Below are positions 7,771 through 18,748 of a stretch of DNA of 64,000 nucleotides, in pieces. A model generated the notes under the pieces. That model was given only the letters and a program-made list of their open reading frames with translations. It searched no databases and had not been told where the DNA came from. Where the stretch lies: positions 1-64,000 of the forward strand of contig JAGQUM010000018.1 in NCBI GenBank assembly GCA_020438485.1, given 5' to 3'. The translations under genes were made by a program, and so were the position numbers. The DNA is from Thermoleophilia bacterium (GTDB taxonomy: Bacteria > Actinomycetota > Thermoleophilia > Miltoncostaeales > Miltoncostaeaceae). Position 1 is the stretch's first letter, and the number at the start of each line of letters is the position of its first letter.

Positions 7771-8961
7771 TCAGGCGACCGCCCGGTACACCCCCTGCAC
7801 CTGCGCGCCGATGGCGTCCCACGAGAAGTGCTCGACGGCCCGCCGCAGCCCCGCCCGGCCGTAGCGCCGTGCCCGCTCGGGGTCGCCGATGGCGTCGGTC
7901 AGCGCGGCGGCGAGGTCGGCGACGAACCTCTCCGGGTCCGTCGGGGTGCCGGTACCGTCCTGGGCCTGGTCGATGGGCACCAGCCAGCCCGTCTCGCCGG
8001 GCACCACCACCTCGGGGATGCCGCCCGTCGCGGTGCCGACCACGGCCGCCCCGCACGCCATGGCCTCCAGGTTCACGATCCCCAGGGGCTCATACACGGA
8101 CGGGCAGACGAACGCGGTGGCGAACGACAGCACCCGGCACAGCTGGTCGCGCGGCAGCACCCGTTCGATCCACACCACGCCGTCGCGCGTGGCCTGGAGC
8201 CGCCGCACGCCCTCCGCGACCTCCCCCATGATCTCGGGCGTGTCCGGGGCGCCGGCGCACAGCACCAGCTGTGCGGCCGGGGGAAGGTCCTCCGCGGCCC
8301 GCAGCAGGTACGGCAGCCCCTTCTGGCGGGTGATGCGTCCGACGAACACCACCGCGGGACGCCCCGGGTCGATGCCCAGCCCACGCACGGCGTCGGCGGC
8401 CGCGGGCGAGTCGTCGCGGGACCAGTCGCGGGTGTCGATGCCGTTGTGCACCACGTGGACGCGGTCCGGATCGAGGTCGGGGTACGCCCGCAGGATGTCG
8501 GCCCGCATTCCGCCGCTGACGGCGATGATCGCGGCGGCGCCATGGTACGCGGTGCGCTCGGCGAACGACGACAGACGGTACCCGCCGCCCAGCTGTTCGG
8601 CCTTCCAGGGCCGCAGCGGCTCCAGGCTGTGGGCGCTGATGACGTGCGGCATCCCGTGCAGCAGGCTGCTCAGGTGCCCCGCCATGTTGGCGTACCACGT
8701 GTGCGAGTGCACCACATCGGCGCCCGCCGTGTCGGCCGCCATCCTCAGGTCGACGCCCAGCGTCGACAGCGCGGCGTTCGCCCCCTTCAGCCGCTCGTCC
8801 TCCGCGTAGGCCGTGACGCCGGCCTCGTCGCGCGGCGCACCGAAGCAGCGCACCCGCACATCCATGTCGCGTCGCAGCACGCGGGCGAGCTCCGTGACGT
8901 GGACCCCGGCGCCGCCGTAGACCTCCGGCGGGTACTCCTTGGTGAGAATGTCCACCCTCAT
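7771..8961 (-). CDS. glgM: Actinobacterial-type glycogen synthase / maltose-1-phosphate synthase (GlgA/GlgM)
   Basis: A GT-B glycosyltransferase using ADP-glucose. In actinobacteria this clade (often labelled GlgA) makes maltose-1-phosphate from ADP-glucose and glucose-1-phosphate, feeding alpha-glucan synthesis. The 396 residues show the N-domain loop YPPEVYGGAGVHVTEL, a DVVHSHTWYAN segment, and the C-domain motif EPLGIVNLEAMACGAAVVGTATGGIPEVV cut here into EPLGIVNLEAMACG and GGIPEVV. ATG at 8961 is preceded by GGGAGA and gives the conserved MRVDILTKEYPPE start. It diverges from glgC, which makes its substrate. Whether it extends glycogen or makes maltose-1-phosphate is not decidable here. 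Confidence 0.9.
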   Translation of the reverse strand: MRVDILTKEYPPEVYGGAGVHVTELARVLRRDMDVRVRCFGAPRDEAGVTAYAEDERLKGANAALSTLGVDLRMAADTAGADVVHSHTWYANMAGHLSSLLHGMPHVISAHSLEPLRPWKAEQLGGGYRLSSFAERTAYHGAAAIIAVSGGMRADILRAYPDLDPDRVHVVHNGIDTRDWSRDDSPAAADAVRGLGIDPGRPAVVFVGRITRQKGLPYLLRAAEDLPPAAQLVLCAGAPDTPEIMGEVAEGVRRLQATRDGVVWIERVLPRDQLCRVLSFATAFVCPSVYEPLGIVNLEAMACGAAVVGTATGGIPEVVVPGETGWLVPIDQAQDGTGTPTDPERFVADLAAALTDAIGDPERARRYGRAGLRRAVEHFSWDAIGAQVQGVYRAVA

Positions 8962-9021
8962 GGGGTCTCCCGTCCTCGAAATCTGGCGCCCGTAAGGGTA
9001 TTCGGCGCGGTGCGGGACGAC

Positions 9022-9027
9022 TAGGCT
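9022..9027 (+). promoter_or_regulatory. -10 element of a probable leaderless glgC promoter
   Basis: TAGGCT (TANNNT) ends seven bases before the glgC ATG, and no Shine-Dalgarno sequence is visible, so transcription would begin at or next to the start codon. No clear -35 was seen. Confidence 0.45.
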
Positions 9028-9034
9028 GTGGGCG

Positions 9035-10273
9035 ATGCCACGCGTTCTCTCGATCGTCCTCGCCGGCGGCGAGGGCAAACGTTTGATGCCCCTCACGGCC
9101 GATCGCGCCAAGCCGGCGGTGCCGTTCGGGGGCAACTACCGGCTGATCGACTTCGCCCTGTCGAACGTCGTGAACTCCCGGTACCGGCAGGTCGTGGTGC
9201 TGACGCAGTACAAGTCGCACAGCCTCGACCGCCACGTCACCATCACGTGGCGCCTGTCGTCGATGCTCAACGACTACGTCATCCCCGTGCCCGCCCAGCA
9301 GCGCGTGGGCAAACGGTGGTTCCTCGGCTCGGCTGACGCCATCTTCCAGAGCCTCAACCTCGTGCGGGACGAGAGCCCCGACTACGTCGTCGTCGTCGGC
9401 GCCGACCACGTGTACCGCATGGACTTCTCGCAGATGGTGGCCGCGCACATCGAGTCGGGGGCGTCCGCGACGGTGGCCGCCATCCGCCAGCCCATCGATC
9501 TGGCCTCTCAGTTCGGGGTGATCGACGTGCATCCCGACGATCCCCGGCGCATCAGGGAGTTCCTGGAGAAGCCGTCCGAGCCGAACGGCCTGCCGGACGC
9601 CCCGCACGAGGTGCTGGCGTCGATGGGCAACTACGTGTTCACGGCCGACGCGCTCGTCGACGCCGTCACGGTGGACGCCGCCGACCCCGCGTCGTCGCAC
9701 GACATGGGCGGCGACATCGTGCCCTGGTTCGTGGAGCGCGGCGAGGCGTGCGCGTACGACTTCCGCGACAACACCGTCCCCGGCTCGACGGACCGCGACC
9801 GCGACTACTGGCGCGACGTGGGGACCATCGACTCGTACTACGACGCGCACATGGACCTCATCTCGGTCCACCCCGTCTTCAACCTCTACAACGAGCTCTG
9901 GCCGATCTTCACGAACACGTCGGCGTCGCTGCCACCGGCGAAGTTCATCCACTCCGACGAGGGTCGCGTCGGAACGGCCGTCAACTCCATGGTGTCGGCC
10001 GGCGCGGTCATCTCCGGTTCCTCCGTGGACCACAGCGTGGTGGCCCCCAACGTGCAGGTGCACTCGTGGGCGCAGGTGTCCGGCAGCGTCCTGATGCAGA
10101 ACGTCAGCATCGGCCGCGGTGCGCGGGTCCACCGGGCCATCATCGACAAGAACGTGGTCGTGCCCGAGGGCATGACCATCGGCGTCGACCGCGAACACGA
10201 CAAGGCCCGCGGGTTGTTCGTGACCGAGTCGGGCATCGTCGTGATCGGGAAGGACCAGGTCCTGACCGCGTAG
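9035..10273 (+). CDS. glgC: Glucose-1-phosphate adenylyltransferase GlgC
   Basis: Makes ADP-glucose from ATP and glucose-1-phosphate, the committed step of glycogen synthesis. The 412 residues begin with the nucleotidyltransferase signature [13 protein letters not shown], then [10 protein letters not shown][11 protein letters not shown], [13 protein letters not shown] and a C-terminal left-handed beta-helix of hexapeptide-like repeats ([20 protein letters not shown]) that carries allosteric sites in this family. Length is normal. Divergent from glgM with a 73-bp shared promoter region. Confidence 0.97.
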   Translation: MPRVLSIVLAGGEGKRLMPLTADRAKPAVPFGGNYRLIDFALSNVVNSRYRQVVVLTQYKSHSLDRHVTITWRLSSMLNDYVIPVPAQQRVGKRWFLGSADAIFQSLNLVRDESPDYVVVVGADHVYRMDFSQMVAAHIESGASATVAAIRQPIDLASQFGVIDVHPDDPRRIREFLEKPSEPNGLPDAPHEVLASMGNYVFTADALVDAVTVDAADPASSHDMGGDIVPWFVERGEACAYDFRDNTVPGSTDRDRDYWRDVGTIDSYYDAHMDLISVHPVFNLYNELWPIFTNTSASLPPAKFIHSDEGRVGTAVNSMVSAGAVISGSSVDHSVVAPNVQVHSWAQVSGSVLMQNVSIGRGARVHRAIIDKNVVVPEGMTIGVDREHDKARGLFVTESGIVVIGKDQVLTA

Positions 10274-10819
10274 TCGCCCGAGGCGCCCTCTGTGGTGCCG
10301 GGCGCAGGCGGGCACGGCGATGCGCGGGGGACGTCGGGGACGCGAGCCCCGCGCGCGGCAGGGGAGGCGGCCCGGCCGAGTCCGACGCGTTCGGGGCCGT
10401 GCGCGCGTTGCCCGTGTTCTCCCGTGTGCCCGGGGGATACGTCGACCCCGCCTGGAGGAGGTGGCTCGGCTCCCGGGGCCGGGGTCGGGGTCGGGGCCCG
10501 ATCGTCGACATGGTTCGTGACGCGCAGGCGCGACGTGCCGATGATGCGGACGCTCCCGAACGCGCGGTGCATCACCTCCGGGCACACCTCGGACGCCGCG
10601 ATCCACGACCGCGACGGGGTGCGGGACCGCCCCACCCACGAGGGCATGACGGGGGTGCACAGAGCCGCCCGAGATCCGCGGCTTCCCCTGGTGGATCACG
10701 GCCGCGCCGGCCGACGGCCCCGCGTCGGAGGTGTCACCTCCCGAGGACACGGCGCCGAGCGCGGCCGGTCCTCACCACGCGGGGCCTTGCCTTCTGGGCG
10801 GAGGGCGCGCCCCCGGCGG
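10274..10819. other. Intergenic stretch between convergent glgC and acs, with a coding-like relic
   Basis: No intact gene is supported in these 546 bases. A weak hairpin (GCGCCC 10283-10288 / GGGCGC 10300-10305) follows glgC. On the minus strand, 10501-10690 has codon-like periodicity (nearly all third positions G or C, second positions mixed) in a frame reading SWVGRSRTPSRSWIAASEV. A neighbouring frame upstream reads AAVIHQGKPRISGGS. This looks like a frameshifted gene remnant, but I do not recognise a family. Confidence 0.4.
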
Positions 10820-12757
<1,938 letters not shown>

Positions 12758-12829
12758 TGGTGTTCCCCCTCGGTATCGCGTGCTGCGAGACGACCTCCGG
12801 GCGATTCTATGCCGCGTTTGTGCCGTTCG

Positions 12830-14092
12830 TCATGTCCGGCACCGCGTGGCCGACCACGCGGTGCCCGCCGCGGCGGCGGCGAGCGCCGCCGCGAACGCGT
12901 TGAGCAGCAGGAAGCTCGACACCGCCATCACCACCCCCGCGACCGCCCCGGCCGCGGCCGCCGTGACGCCCATCAGGAGGTCTCCGGCACCCTGCACCTG
13001 GGTCCGGTCCTCGGCCGGGGCCTCGCCCGCCAGGAGGCTCGCGGACGCGACAGTGACCAGCGACCAGCCCACCCCGAGCAGGAACAGGCCCGCGGCGATG
13101 CGGGGCGACGCGCCGCTGTGGGCTCCGCCCGCCAGCGCGGTGGACGCCATCAGCACCGCGGCACCCGCCACCATCACCCGCGCGGGCCCGATCCGGTCGG
13201 ACGCCACGCCCACGAGCGGCGAGAAGCCGAACATGCCCAGCACGTGGACGCTGATGGTGAGACCGATGATCCGCAGGTCGGCGCCCCCGTGCCGCATGTG
13301 CAGCGGCGTCATGACCATCACGGCCACCATCACCGCGTGGCCCAGCGCCATGGTCGCCATGGAGAGCCCCAGCGCCGGGCGCGCCGCCACCGCCGCCCGG
13401 ACGCGCGCCCACTGGGCCGACCGCGGCGCCGCCGCCGGTTCCCGGCCGGACGCCCGCGAGGCCAGAAGCAGGGGGTCGGGACGCAGGAACACCCACAGGA
13501 TGGCCAGCGACACCAGCATGGCGGCGAGGCCGAACAGGAACGGCCCCGCCAGGCGCGCGATGCCGAGCGCGCCCGCCGCGTCCGCGGTGGGTCCCGTGAA
13601 GCTGGGCCCGGCGACCGCGCCGATCGTCGTGGCCCACACGACCAGCGACAACGCGCGGCCCCGCACCTCGTTCCGGGCCAGGTCCACCGCCGTGTACCGC
13701 GCCAGGCCGTTCGCGGCCGTGGTGAAGCCCAGCAGGGCCGAGCCGGCCAGGAGCAGAGCGAACGAGCCGGCCACGGCGGCCAGCGCGCACGCCAGGCCGC
13801 CCGCGGCACCCACGGCGTAGCCGAGCGTGAGGCCCGGGCGGCGCCCCCGGCGGCCCATCAGATCGGCCAGCCAGTACGCGGCGACGGCGGACGCCAGCAC
13901 CTGCGTCGTCTGCGCAAGCCCCGCGAGGGCTTGCGAGCCCGTCAGGTCCTCGGCCAGCAGGGCCGCGGCGGCGATGCCCACGGTGATGCCGCTGCCCCCG
14001 AATCCCTGCGAGCCCATGAGCGTCGCCAGGGTGCGACGCTGGGCGGCGACGACCTCGGGTGAGGCCCGCCAGGCCTCAGGATCGGGCGTCAG
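12830..14092 (-). CDS. MFS transporter, 12-TM exporter-like
   Basis: A major-facilitator permease of about 420 residues with twelve hydrophobic segments. The loop 2-3 motif is LADLMGRRGRRPGLTLGYAVG; the second half has GVASDRIGPARVMV. Substrate unknown. Start: the frame has no ATG/GTG/TTG before ATG 14017, but that would remove the TPDPEAWRASPEVVAAQRRTL lead-in, of a kind usual in such permeases. CTG at 14092-14090 overlaps the upstream TGA (CTGA) like other couplings in this window and is my preferred start. With ATG 14017 the protein would be 395 residues. Confidence 0.85.
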   Translation of the reverse strand: MTPDPEAWRASPEVVAAQRRTLATLMGSQGFGGSGITVGIAAAALLAEDLTGSQALAGLAQTTQVLASAVAAYWLADLMGRRGRRPGLTLGYAVGAAGGLACALAAVAGSFALLLAGSALLGFTTAANGLARYTAVDLARNEVRGRALSLVVWATTIGAVAGPSFTGPTADAAGALGIARLAGPFLFGLAAMLVSLAILWVFLRPDPLLLASRASGREPAAAPRSAQWARVRAAVAARPALGLSMATMALGHAVMVAVMVMTPLHMRHGGADLRIIGLTISVHVLGMFGFSPLVGVASDRIGPARVMVAGAAVLMASTALAGGAHSGASPRIAAGLFLLGVGWSLVTVASASLLAGEAPAEDRTQVQGAGDLLMGVTAAAAGAVAGVVMAVSSFLLLNAFAAALAAAAAGTAWSATRCRT

Positions 14093-14745
14093 TCGTCGTC
14101 CTCGTCGACGTCGTCGTCCGGGTGGACCACCATGTTCTGCTGGTACTGGCCCACGATGCCGTGGGCGGCGTCCAGCGTGCCCTCGCTGAGGATCAGCCGG
14201 GCCAGGCTGCGCGCGTCGCGCGCCACGAGCTCCTCGACGCCGGCCTCCTCGACCCAGAACGGCGCGACGTCGGGGTCCTGGCGCAGGATCTCCACCGACT
14301 GGTGCCCGCAGTCCAGCGTGTACGTGGCGATGCCGTACTGCGCGCCCACGGGCACGTCGGGCCCGGTCGGCCGCCACGGCATGAGCGGCTGCGACCGCAC
14401 ACCACCCGGCTCGATGACCTCGGACGACAGATCGATGTCGCGCCACGTCAGGTCCACCGGCACACGCAGGTCGAACAACAGCTGCTCGGCGTCCTCCACC
14501 CGCTCGGACGCGCCGTCGATGACCGCCGCCAACCAGTGGGCCTCGGCGAACGACAGGCCCGTGAACAGGTCGGCGTCGTCCAGCATGGGCAGCAGCTGTG
14601 CCTCGGCCATGGTGGTGATGCCGACCGCGTACTCCTCGGGCCCGGCGGCGCCCGACTCGGTCTTGGCCAGCACCCGCACGGCGGCGCGCGGCTCGCCCCG
14701 CAGGGGCCGCCGCCACACCTCGATGATCTCGTACCTGTCGTCCAC
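14089..14745 (-). CDS. Conserved hypothetical protein, 218 residues
   Basis: I do not recognise a family. The product begins VDDRYEIIEVWRRPLRGE, has no signal peptide or membrane segment, and is rich in acidic residues, ending in the tail HPDDDVDEDDD. It contains two cysteine/histidine-bearing pieces (LDCGHQSVEIL, AHGIVGQYQQNM). It shares a CTGA overlap with the MFS gene, so the two are co-translated and may work together. GTG at 14745 is the most plausible start; its ribosome binding site is weak. GC3 supports real coding. Confidence 0.7.
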   Translation of the reverse strand: MDDRYEIIEVWRRPLRGEPRAAVRVLAKTESGAAGPEEYAVGITTMAEAQLLPMLDDADLFTGLSFAEAHWLAAVIDGASERVEDAEQLLFDLRVPVDLTWRDIDLSSEVIEPGGVRSQPLMPWRPTGPDVPVGAQYGIATYTLDCGHQSVEILRQDPDVAPFWVEEAGVEELVARDARSLARLILSEGTLDAAHGIVGQYQQNMVVHPDDDVDEDDD

Positions 14746-15272
14746 CGCTGAACCGCCCGCGTCGCTCGGGCCTCCGCGGGCCCGTGAGATGCGAAATCTA
14801 GCGTCGCCGGGCACCCACGGGCCGTTCCCGCCCGTCGGCGCCGCAGGGCCGGCATGCGGCAGTGCGCCGACCCCCCCCGGCAGCGGCCGCTCGACCGGAC
14901 CCCGGCGGTCGCGGCGCGGCCACGCGGTCAGCACACCCACCCGGGGCCGCCCCGCGGGCGGCGGCGATCGCCGGGACGCGGCGGGCGAGACGCGGGTCAC
15001 GGGCCTCAGGCCGTACCCGCGCGACGCCGGCGACGCCGCGACGGACCGCCGGGCCCCGTGGGGGACGAGGAGCACCCGGCCGCCGTGACGGCGGGCACCG
15101 CCGCAGGGCCCGCCGCTGCACGGCCGACGGCGGCGCGGTGAGGTCCTGCCCGGACGCCGTGGGATCCCCCGGGGCGGCCGCGGCCTGTGGATCGCGCCGT
15201 TCCGGCGACCGGGCGACCTCGCCGCATCCCGAGGCGCGAGGGAGTCGGCGCGCCGAGCGGTGATCGCGTTCC
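14746..15272. other. Intergenic region, no gene seen
   Basis: These 527 bases lie between the start of the 218-residue gene and the end of the transglutaminase gene, both on the minus strand. No frame shows convincing codon bias on either strand. A TAGATT hexamer at 14800-14795 (minus strand), 49 bases before the GTG at 14745, could be the -10 of the downstream pair; no -35 match is seen. I found no clear terminator. Confidence 0.4.
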
Positions 15273-16175
15273 CTACGCCGGCACCGGGTCGGGGACGCCC
15301 TCGTCGGCGGGTGCCATGTCGACGCTCACGTCGAGCTCGGACTTCTTGGAGTCGGTGAAGATCACGCCGCGTACCGGGGCGACGTCGCCGTAGTCGCGCC
15401 CCCACGCCACGGTGGCGTGCGACGTGTCGATCAGCCGGTCGTTCGTGGGGTCCGCGTACAGCCAGTCCCCGCCCGGGAGCCAGCAGCCCACCCAGGCGTG
15501 CGTGGCATCGGCGCCCACCAGGCGGGCCTTGCCCGGCGGGGGGGTCGTGGCGAGGTAGCCGCTGACGTACCGCGCCGCCAGCCCCATGGAGCGCAGCGCG
15601 GCGATCATGACGTGCGAGAAGTCCTGGCACACGCCCTTGCGGCGGACGAGCAACTCGCCCACGCCGGTGTTCACGGTCGTGACCCCCGGCGCGTACGTGA
15701 AGTCCGCGTGAACCCGGTGCATCAGGTCCAGCACGCATTCCCCCACCGGCCGGTGCGCCCCGAACGACGCGTCCGCGTACTCACGCGCCGCGTCCGGGAT
15801 CGCCACCCGGGGCGACGCGAACGTGAAGTCCAGCGCCCGCCACGCGTCCTCCACGTCCGCGCGCGACGCGGGGCGGGCGCGCTCCCAGGGCGTCGCGAAC
15901 GCCTCGGGGTCGACGTCCGGGGCGGCGACGTCGACCACGCTGGTGCCGGTGATCTCCAGCAGCCGGTGCGGGGTCGTGACGTGAAACACGGTCTTCGTGT
16001 TGCCGTACAGGTCGGTGTGGCGCGCCAGCGTGTCGGGCGAGGGGCCCACCGAGACCTCGTGCGCCGCGAGCTGCTGCCACGGCAGGTCGCGGGGGCGCAG
16101 GTGGAACTGGCCGAACGAGCCCGTCACGTCGTCGTCATACACGTAGCGCGTCGTGTGGACGATGCGGTACCTCAC
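15273..16175 (-). CDS. Transglutaminase-like cysteine protease-fold protein
   Basis: A 300-residue protein with an N-terminal bacterial transglutaminase-like beta domain (YRIVHTTRYVYDDDV, FHLRPRDLPWQ) and a papain-like core with an intact triad: C183 in RKGVCQDFSH, H226 in DATHAWVGCW and D242 in LYADPTNDRL. No signal peptide, so cytoplasmic. GTG at 16175 overlaps the stop of the ATP-grasp/alpha-E gene (GTGA), making it the third gene of the cluster. In related clusters this protein is predicted to cleave or transfer peptide amides; no substrate is established. Confidence 0.93.
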   Translation of the reverse strand: MRYRIVHTTRYVYDDDVTGSFGQFHLRPRDLPWQQLAAHEVSVGPSPDTLARHTDLYGNTKTVFHVTTPHRLLEITGTSVVDVAAPDVDPEAFATPWERARPASRADVEDAWRALDFTFASPRVAIPDAAREYADASFGAHRPVGECVLDLMHRVHADFTYAPGVTTVNTGVGELLVRRKGVCQDFSHVMIAALRSMGLAARYVSGYLATTPPPGKARLVGADATHAWVGCWLPGGDWLYADPTNDRLIDTSHATVAWGRDYGDVAPVRGVIFTDSKKSELDVSVDMAPADEGVPDPVPA

Positions 16176-18748
16176 TCGTCGGTCTCCCACGCGTCCGCGG
16201 CCATCACCCGCTGCGTGGGCGGCCGCTTGAGATACGTGGCCTCGATGGCGCCGCCGATGTCGTGCAGGGCGGACGCCAGCACGTCGAGCCACTCCTCGAG
16301 CGCGTCCCGGCCGCCGTCCTCGCCGAGCGCGGCCACCCGCTGGGGGTCCACGCCGGCCAGCATCTCCTGCGCCGCCTCCGCCAGCCGCACGGCGCGCGAG
16401 CCCTGGGACGCACCCGGCATCCGGGTGAGATCGCCGCCCAGCCGGCGCAGCTGGAACGCCACGGACCGGGGGTTCCGCTCGTCGAGCACCATCAGCTCCA
16501 CGACGGCCGTCACGGTGCGGCGCGCCGGGTAGCGGCGCCGGAACGTCACGATGGACTCGAGCGCCGTCATCACGGCGTCGATGAGCCCCTGCTCGGGGCT
16601 CACGCGCGGGCCGGCCAGGGTGGCCCGGATGAGGCGCACCGCCTGGATGGCGCGCTCGAGCGCCCGGCCGGCGTCCAGCATGTGCCAGGCGGGGTCGCGG
16701 ACCATGTTGTCTCCCACGACACCGGCCAGCGCGAGGAACGCCGTCAGCATCCGCTCGTTCGCCTCGATCAGCTGGGACGGCGTCACCGGGTCACCGATCG
16801 CCGGCAGGTTCTCCAGCGCCCGCTCGGCCGCCGACAGCACCAGCCACACGTCCTCGGAGAGCTGCTCGCGCACCTCCTGGGCCGACGACGTCGCCCGCGC
16901 CAGGGACTGCGCGATGGAGCCCGGCCGGAGCGGATCGCGCAGCAGCGCCAGCACCTCGTCGCGGAACGGCGCCGCGGGATCGAGCTGACCGGGGTACGCG
17001 CCGGTGACGTGTGTTATTGCCTCACGATAACGACGCGATGCCTCGGACCGCCAGCGGTCGCCGGCGCGGGCGGCGTCATCCATCACCACCGGCGCCGCCA
17101 GCAGCAGCCGGGCCAGCGACTCGCCCCGCTCCGCGTACCGGCCGATCCAGTGCATGTCGCTGAGCACGCGCGGAACCGCGGACTCGCCCCCGGACACGGA
17201 CGCGGCCAGCCGCAGGTCGGCCACCGGGTCGCGGGCGACGACGGGCGCGGCGTCGTCGCGCACCACCCAGACGTCCTTCGAGGATGCGCGCCCGGGGCTG
17301 GTGACGACCACGTCGCCGCGGTCGTCCTCGACGGCGCCCGACCGCGCGAGGCCGCCCTCCATGACCTGGAACGACGCGCCGTCGCGGACGCAGAACGCCC
17401 GCACGCTCAAGGTCCGGGCCACCACGCCACCCCCGTCGGCCGCCGGGGTGGTGGACAGCGGCAGTATCTCCTGCCCGACGTACCGCTGCGGGTTGTGGCG
17501 GATGCTGCGCGCCAGGCGGTCGCGCTGGGCCGCGGTGAGCCGGCCGCCGAGGATTCCCCTGCCCCCGCTTCGGCTCGTGGTGCGGATCACCAGCGAGTCG
17601 AGGTGGGCCAGCACGTGCGTGAGCGACGCCGCGTCGCCGCACCACCACGTCGCGACCGAGCCCAGCTTGAGGTTCTCGCCCAGCAGCTCCACGCACAGGC
17701 GGGGCAGGTATGGCAGCAGGGCGGGGTTCTCCAGGGCGCCGGAGCCGAGCGTGTTGACCACGCTGACGGTGCCGCGGCGCACGCAGTCCGTGAGGCCGGC
17801 GACACCCAGGCGTGACCCCGCCCGCAGCTCGAGCGGGTCGGCCCACTTGGAGTCGATGCGGCGCCACACGACATCGACCGGCTGCCGGCTGTCGATGGTG
17901 CGCATGAACACGCGCCCGTCGCGCACGGTGAGGTCGCTGCCCTGCACCAGCGGGAAGCCCAGCGTGGCCGCGAGCAGCGCCTGGTCGTACGCCGTCTCGG
18001 ACAGCGGCCCCGGGCTCAGGACGACGACGCGGGGGTCGGCGGCGGCCGCGGGGGCCGCGTCGGTCAGCGCCTGGCGCAGCGCGGCGAAGAAGGGCGACAG
18101 CCGCGCGATGGGTGTCGCGGAGCTCACGTCGGTGAGTACCCGGGCCGTGACGCGCCGGTTCATCAGCGCGTACCCGGCGCCGGACGGCGCCTGGGTGCGG
18201 TCGCTCATCACCACCCACGCGCCGGACGCGTCGCGTCCGAGGTCCACCGCGTGCACGAGCAGCTGGCTGGGGACGCCGCCGCCCACCAGGGGCCGCAGGT
18301 ACTCGGCGTGGTCGAGGATCGCCGCGGTGGGCAGCAGCCCCTCCGCCATGAGGGTCCGGGGGCCGTACACGTCGGCCAGGACCGCGTCGAGCAGGCGGGT
18401 GCGCTGGGCGATGCCGTCGGCCAGCGCCTGCCACTCGCGCGCGCCGAACACCGCGGGGATCGGGTCCAGGCGCCACGGAGACGGGGCGGCGAGGCGGTCG
18501 GGGACCCCGTCGCCGCGGGGCGGCGGGTCGTCCAGGATCGTGGGGCTCTGCTGCTCGACGATGGTCACGCCGTGGTCGTTCAGCAGGCGGGCGCCCTGGG
18601 CCTCGGCGCGGGCCAGCGCGCCGTTGCCGAGGTACTCGGCCATGGGCCCCGCCACCGCGTCCCAGCCCGGTCGCACAGCGCCGTCGGGCTCGCGCAGCTC
18701 GTCGTAGACGTCCCGGTGCGCGCCGCGGTACGCCGCGAGGTCGCTCAC
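16172..18748 (-). CDS. Circularly permuted ATP-grasp type 2 fused to an alpha-E domain
   Basis: An 858-residue fusion. Residues about 1-510 match the circularly permuted ATP-grasp family (DUF404/DUF407): EYLRPLVGGGVPSQLL, VVMSDRTQAPSGAGYALMNR, VVLSPGPLSETAYD, VWRRIDSKWADPLEL and TLGSGALENPALLPYLP, the likely ATP and metal sites. From about residue 524 (VLSDMHWIGRYAERGESLARLL) to the end is an alpha-E domain (DUF403), all-helical. In many genomes these are two adjacent genes. Family knowledge predicts ATP-dependent amide ligation of an amino acid or peptide; the product is unknown. GTG at 18748 overlaps the previous stop (GTGA). Confidence 0.93.
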   Translation of the reverse strand: MSDLAAYRGAHRDVYDELREPDGAVRPGWDAVAGPMAEYLGNGALARAEAQGARLLNDHGVTIVEQQSPTILDDPPPRGDGVPDRLAAPSPWRLDPIPAVFGAREWQALADGIAQRTRLLDAVLADVYGPRTLMAEGLLPTAAILDHAEYLRPLVGGGVPSQLLVHAVDLGRDASGAWVVMSDRTQAPSGAGYALMNRRVTARVLTDVSSATPIARLSPFFAALRQALTDAAPAAAADPRVVVLSPGPLSETAYDQALLAATLGFPLVQGSDLTVRDGRVFMRTIDSRQPVDVVWRRIDSKWADPLELRAGSRLGVAGLTDCVRRGTVSVVNTLGSGALENPALLPYLPRLCVELLGENLKLGSVATWWCGDAASLTHVLAHLDSLVIRTTSRSGGRGILGGRLTAAQRDRLARSIRHNPQRYVGQEILPLSTTPAADGGGVVARTLSVRAFCVRDGASFQVMEGGLARSGAVEDDRGDVVVTSPGRASSKDVWVVRDDAAPVVARDPVADLRLAASVSGGESAVPRVLSDMHWIGRYAERGESLARLLLAAPVVMDDAARAGDRWRSEASRRYREAITHVTGAYPGQLDPAAPFRDEVLALLRDPLRPGSIAQSLARATSSAQEVREQLSEDVWLVLSAAERALENLPAIGDPVTPSQLIEANERMLTAFLALAGVVGDNMVRDPAWHMLDAGRALERAIQAVRLIRATLAGPRVSPEQGLIDAVMTALESIVTFRRRYPARRTVTAVVELMVLDERNPRSVAFQLRRLGGDLTRMPGASQGSRAVRLAEAAQEMLAGVDPQRVAALGEDGGRDALEEWLDVLASALHDIGGAIEATYLKRPPTQRVMAADAWETDE

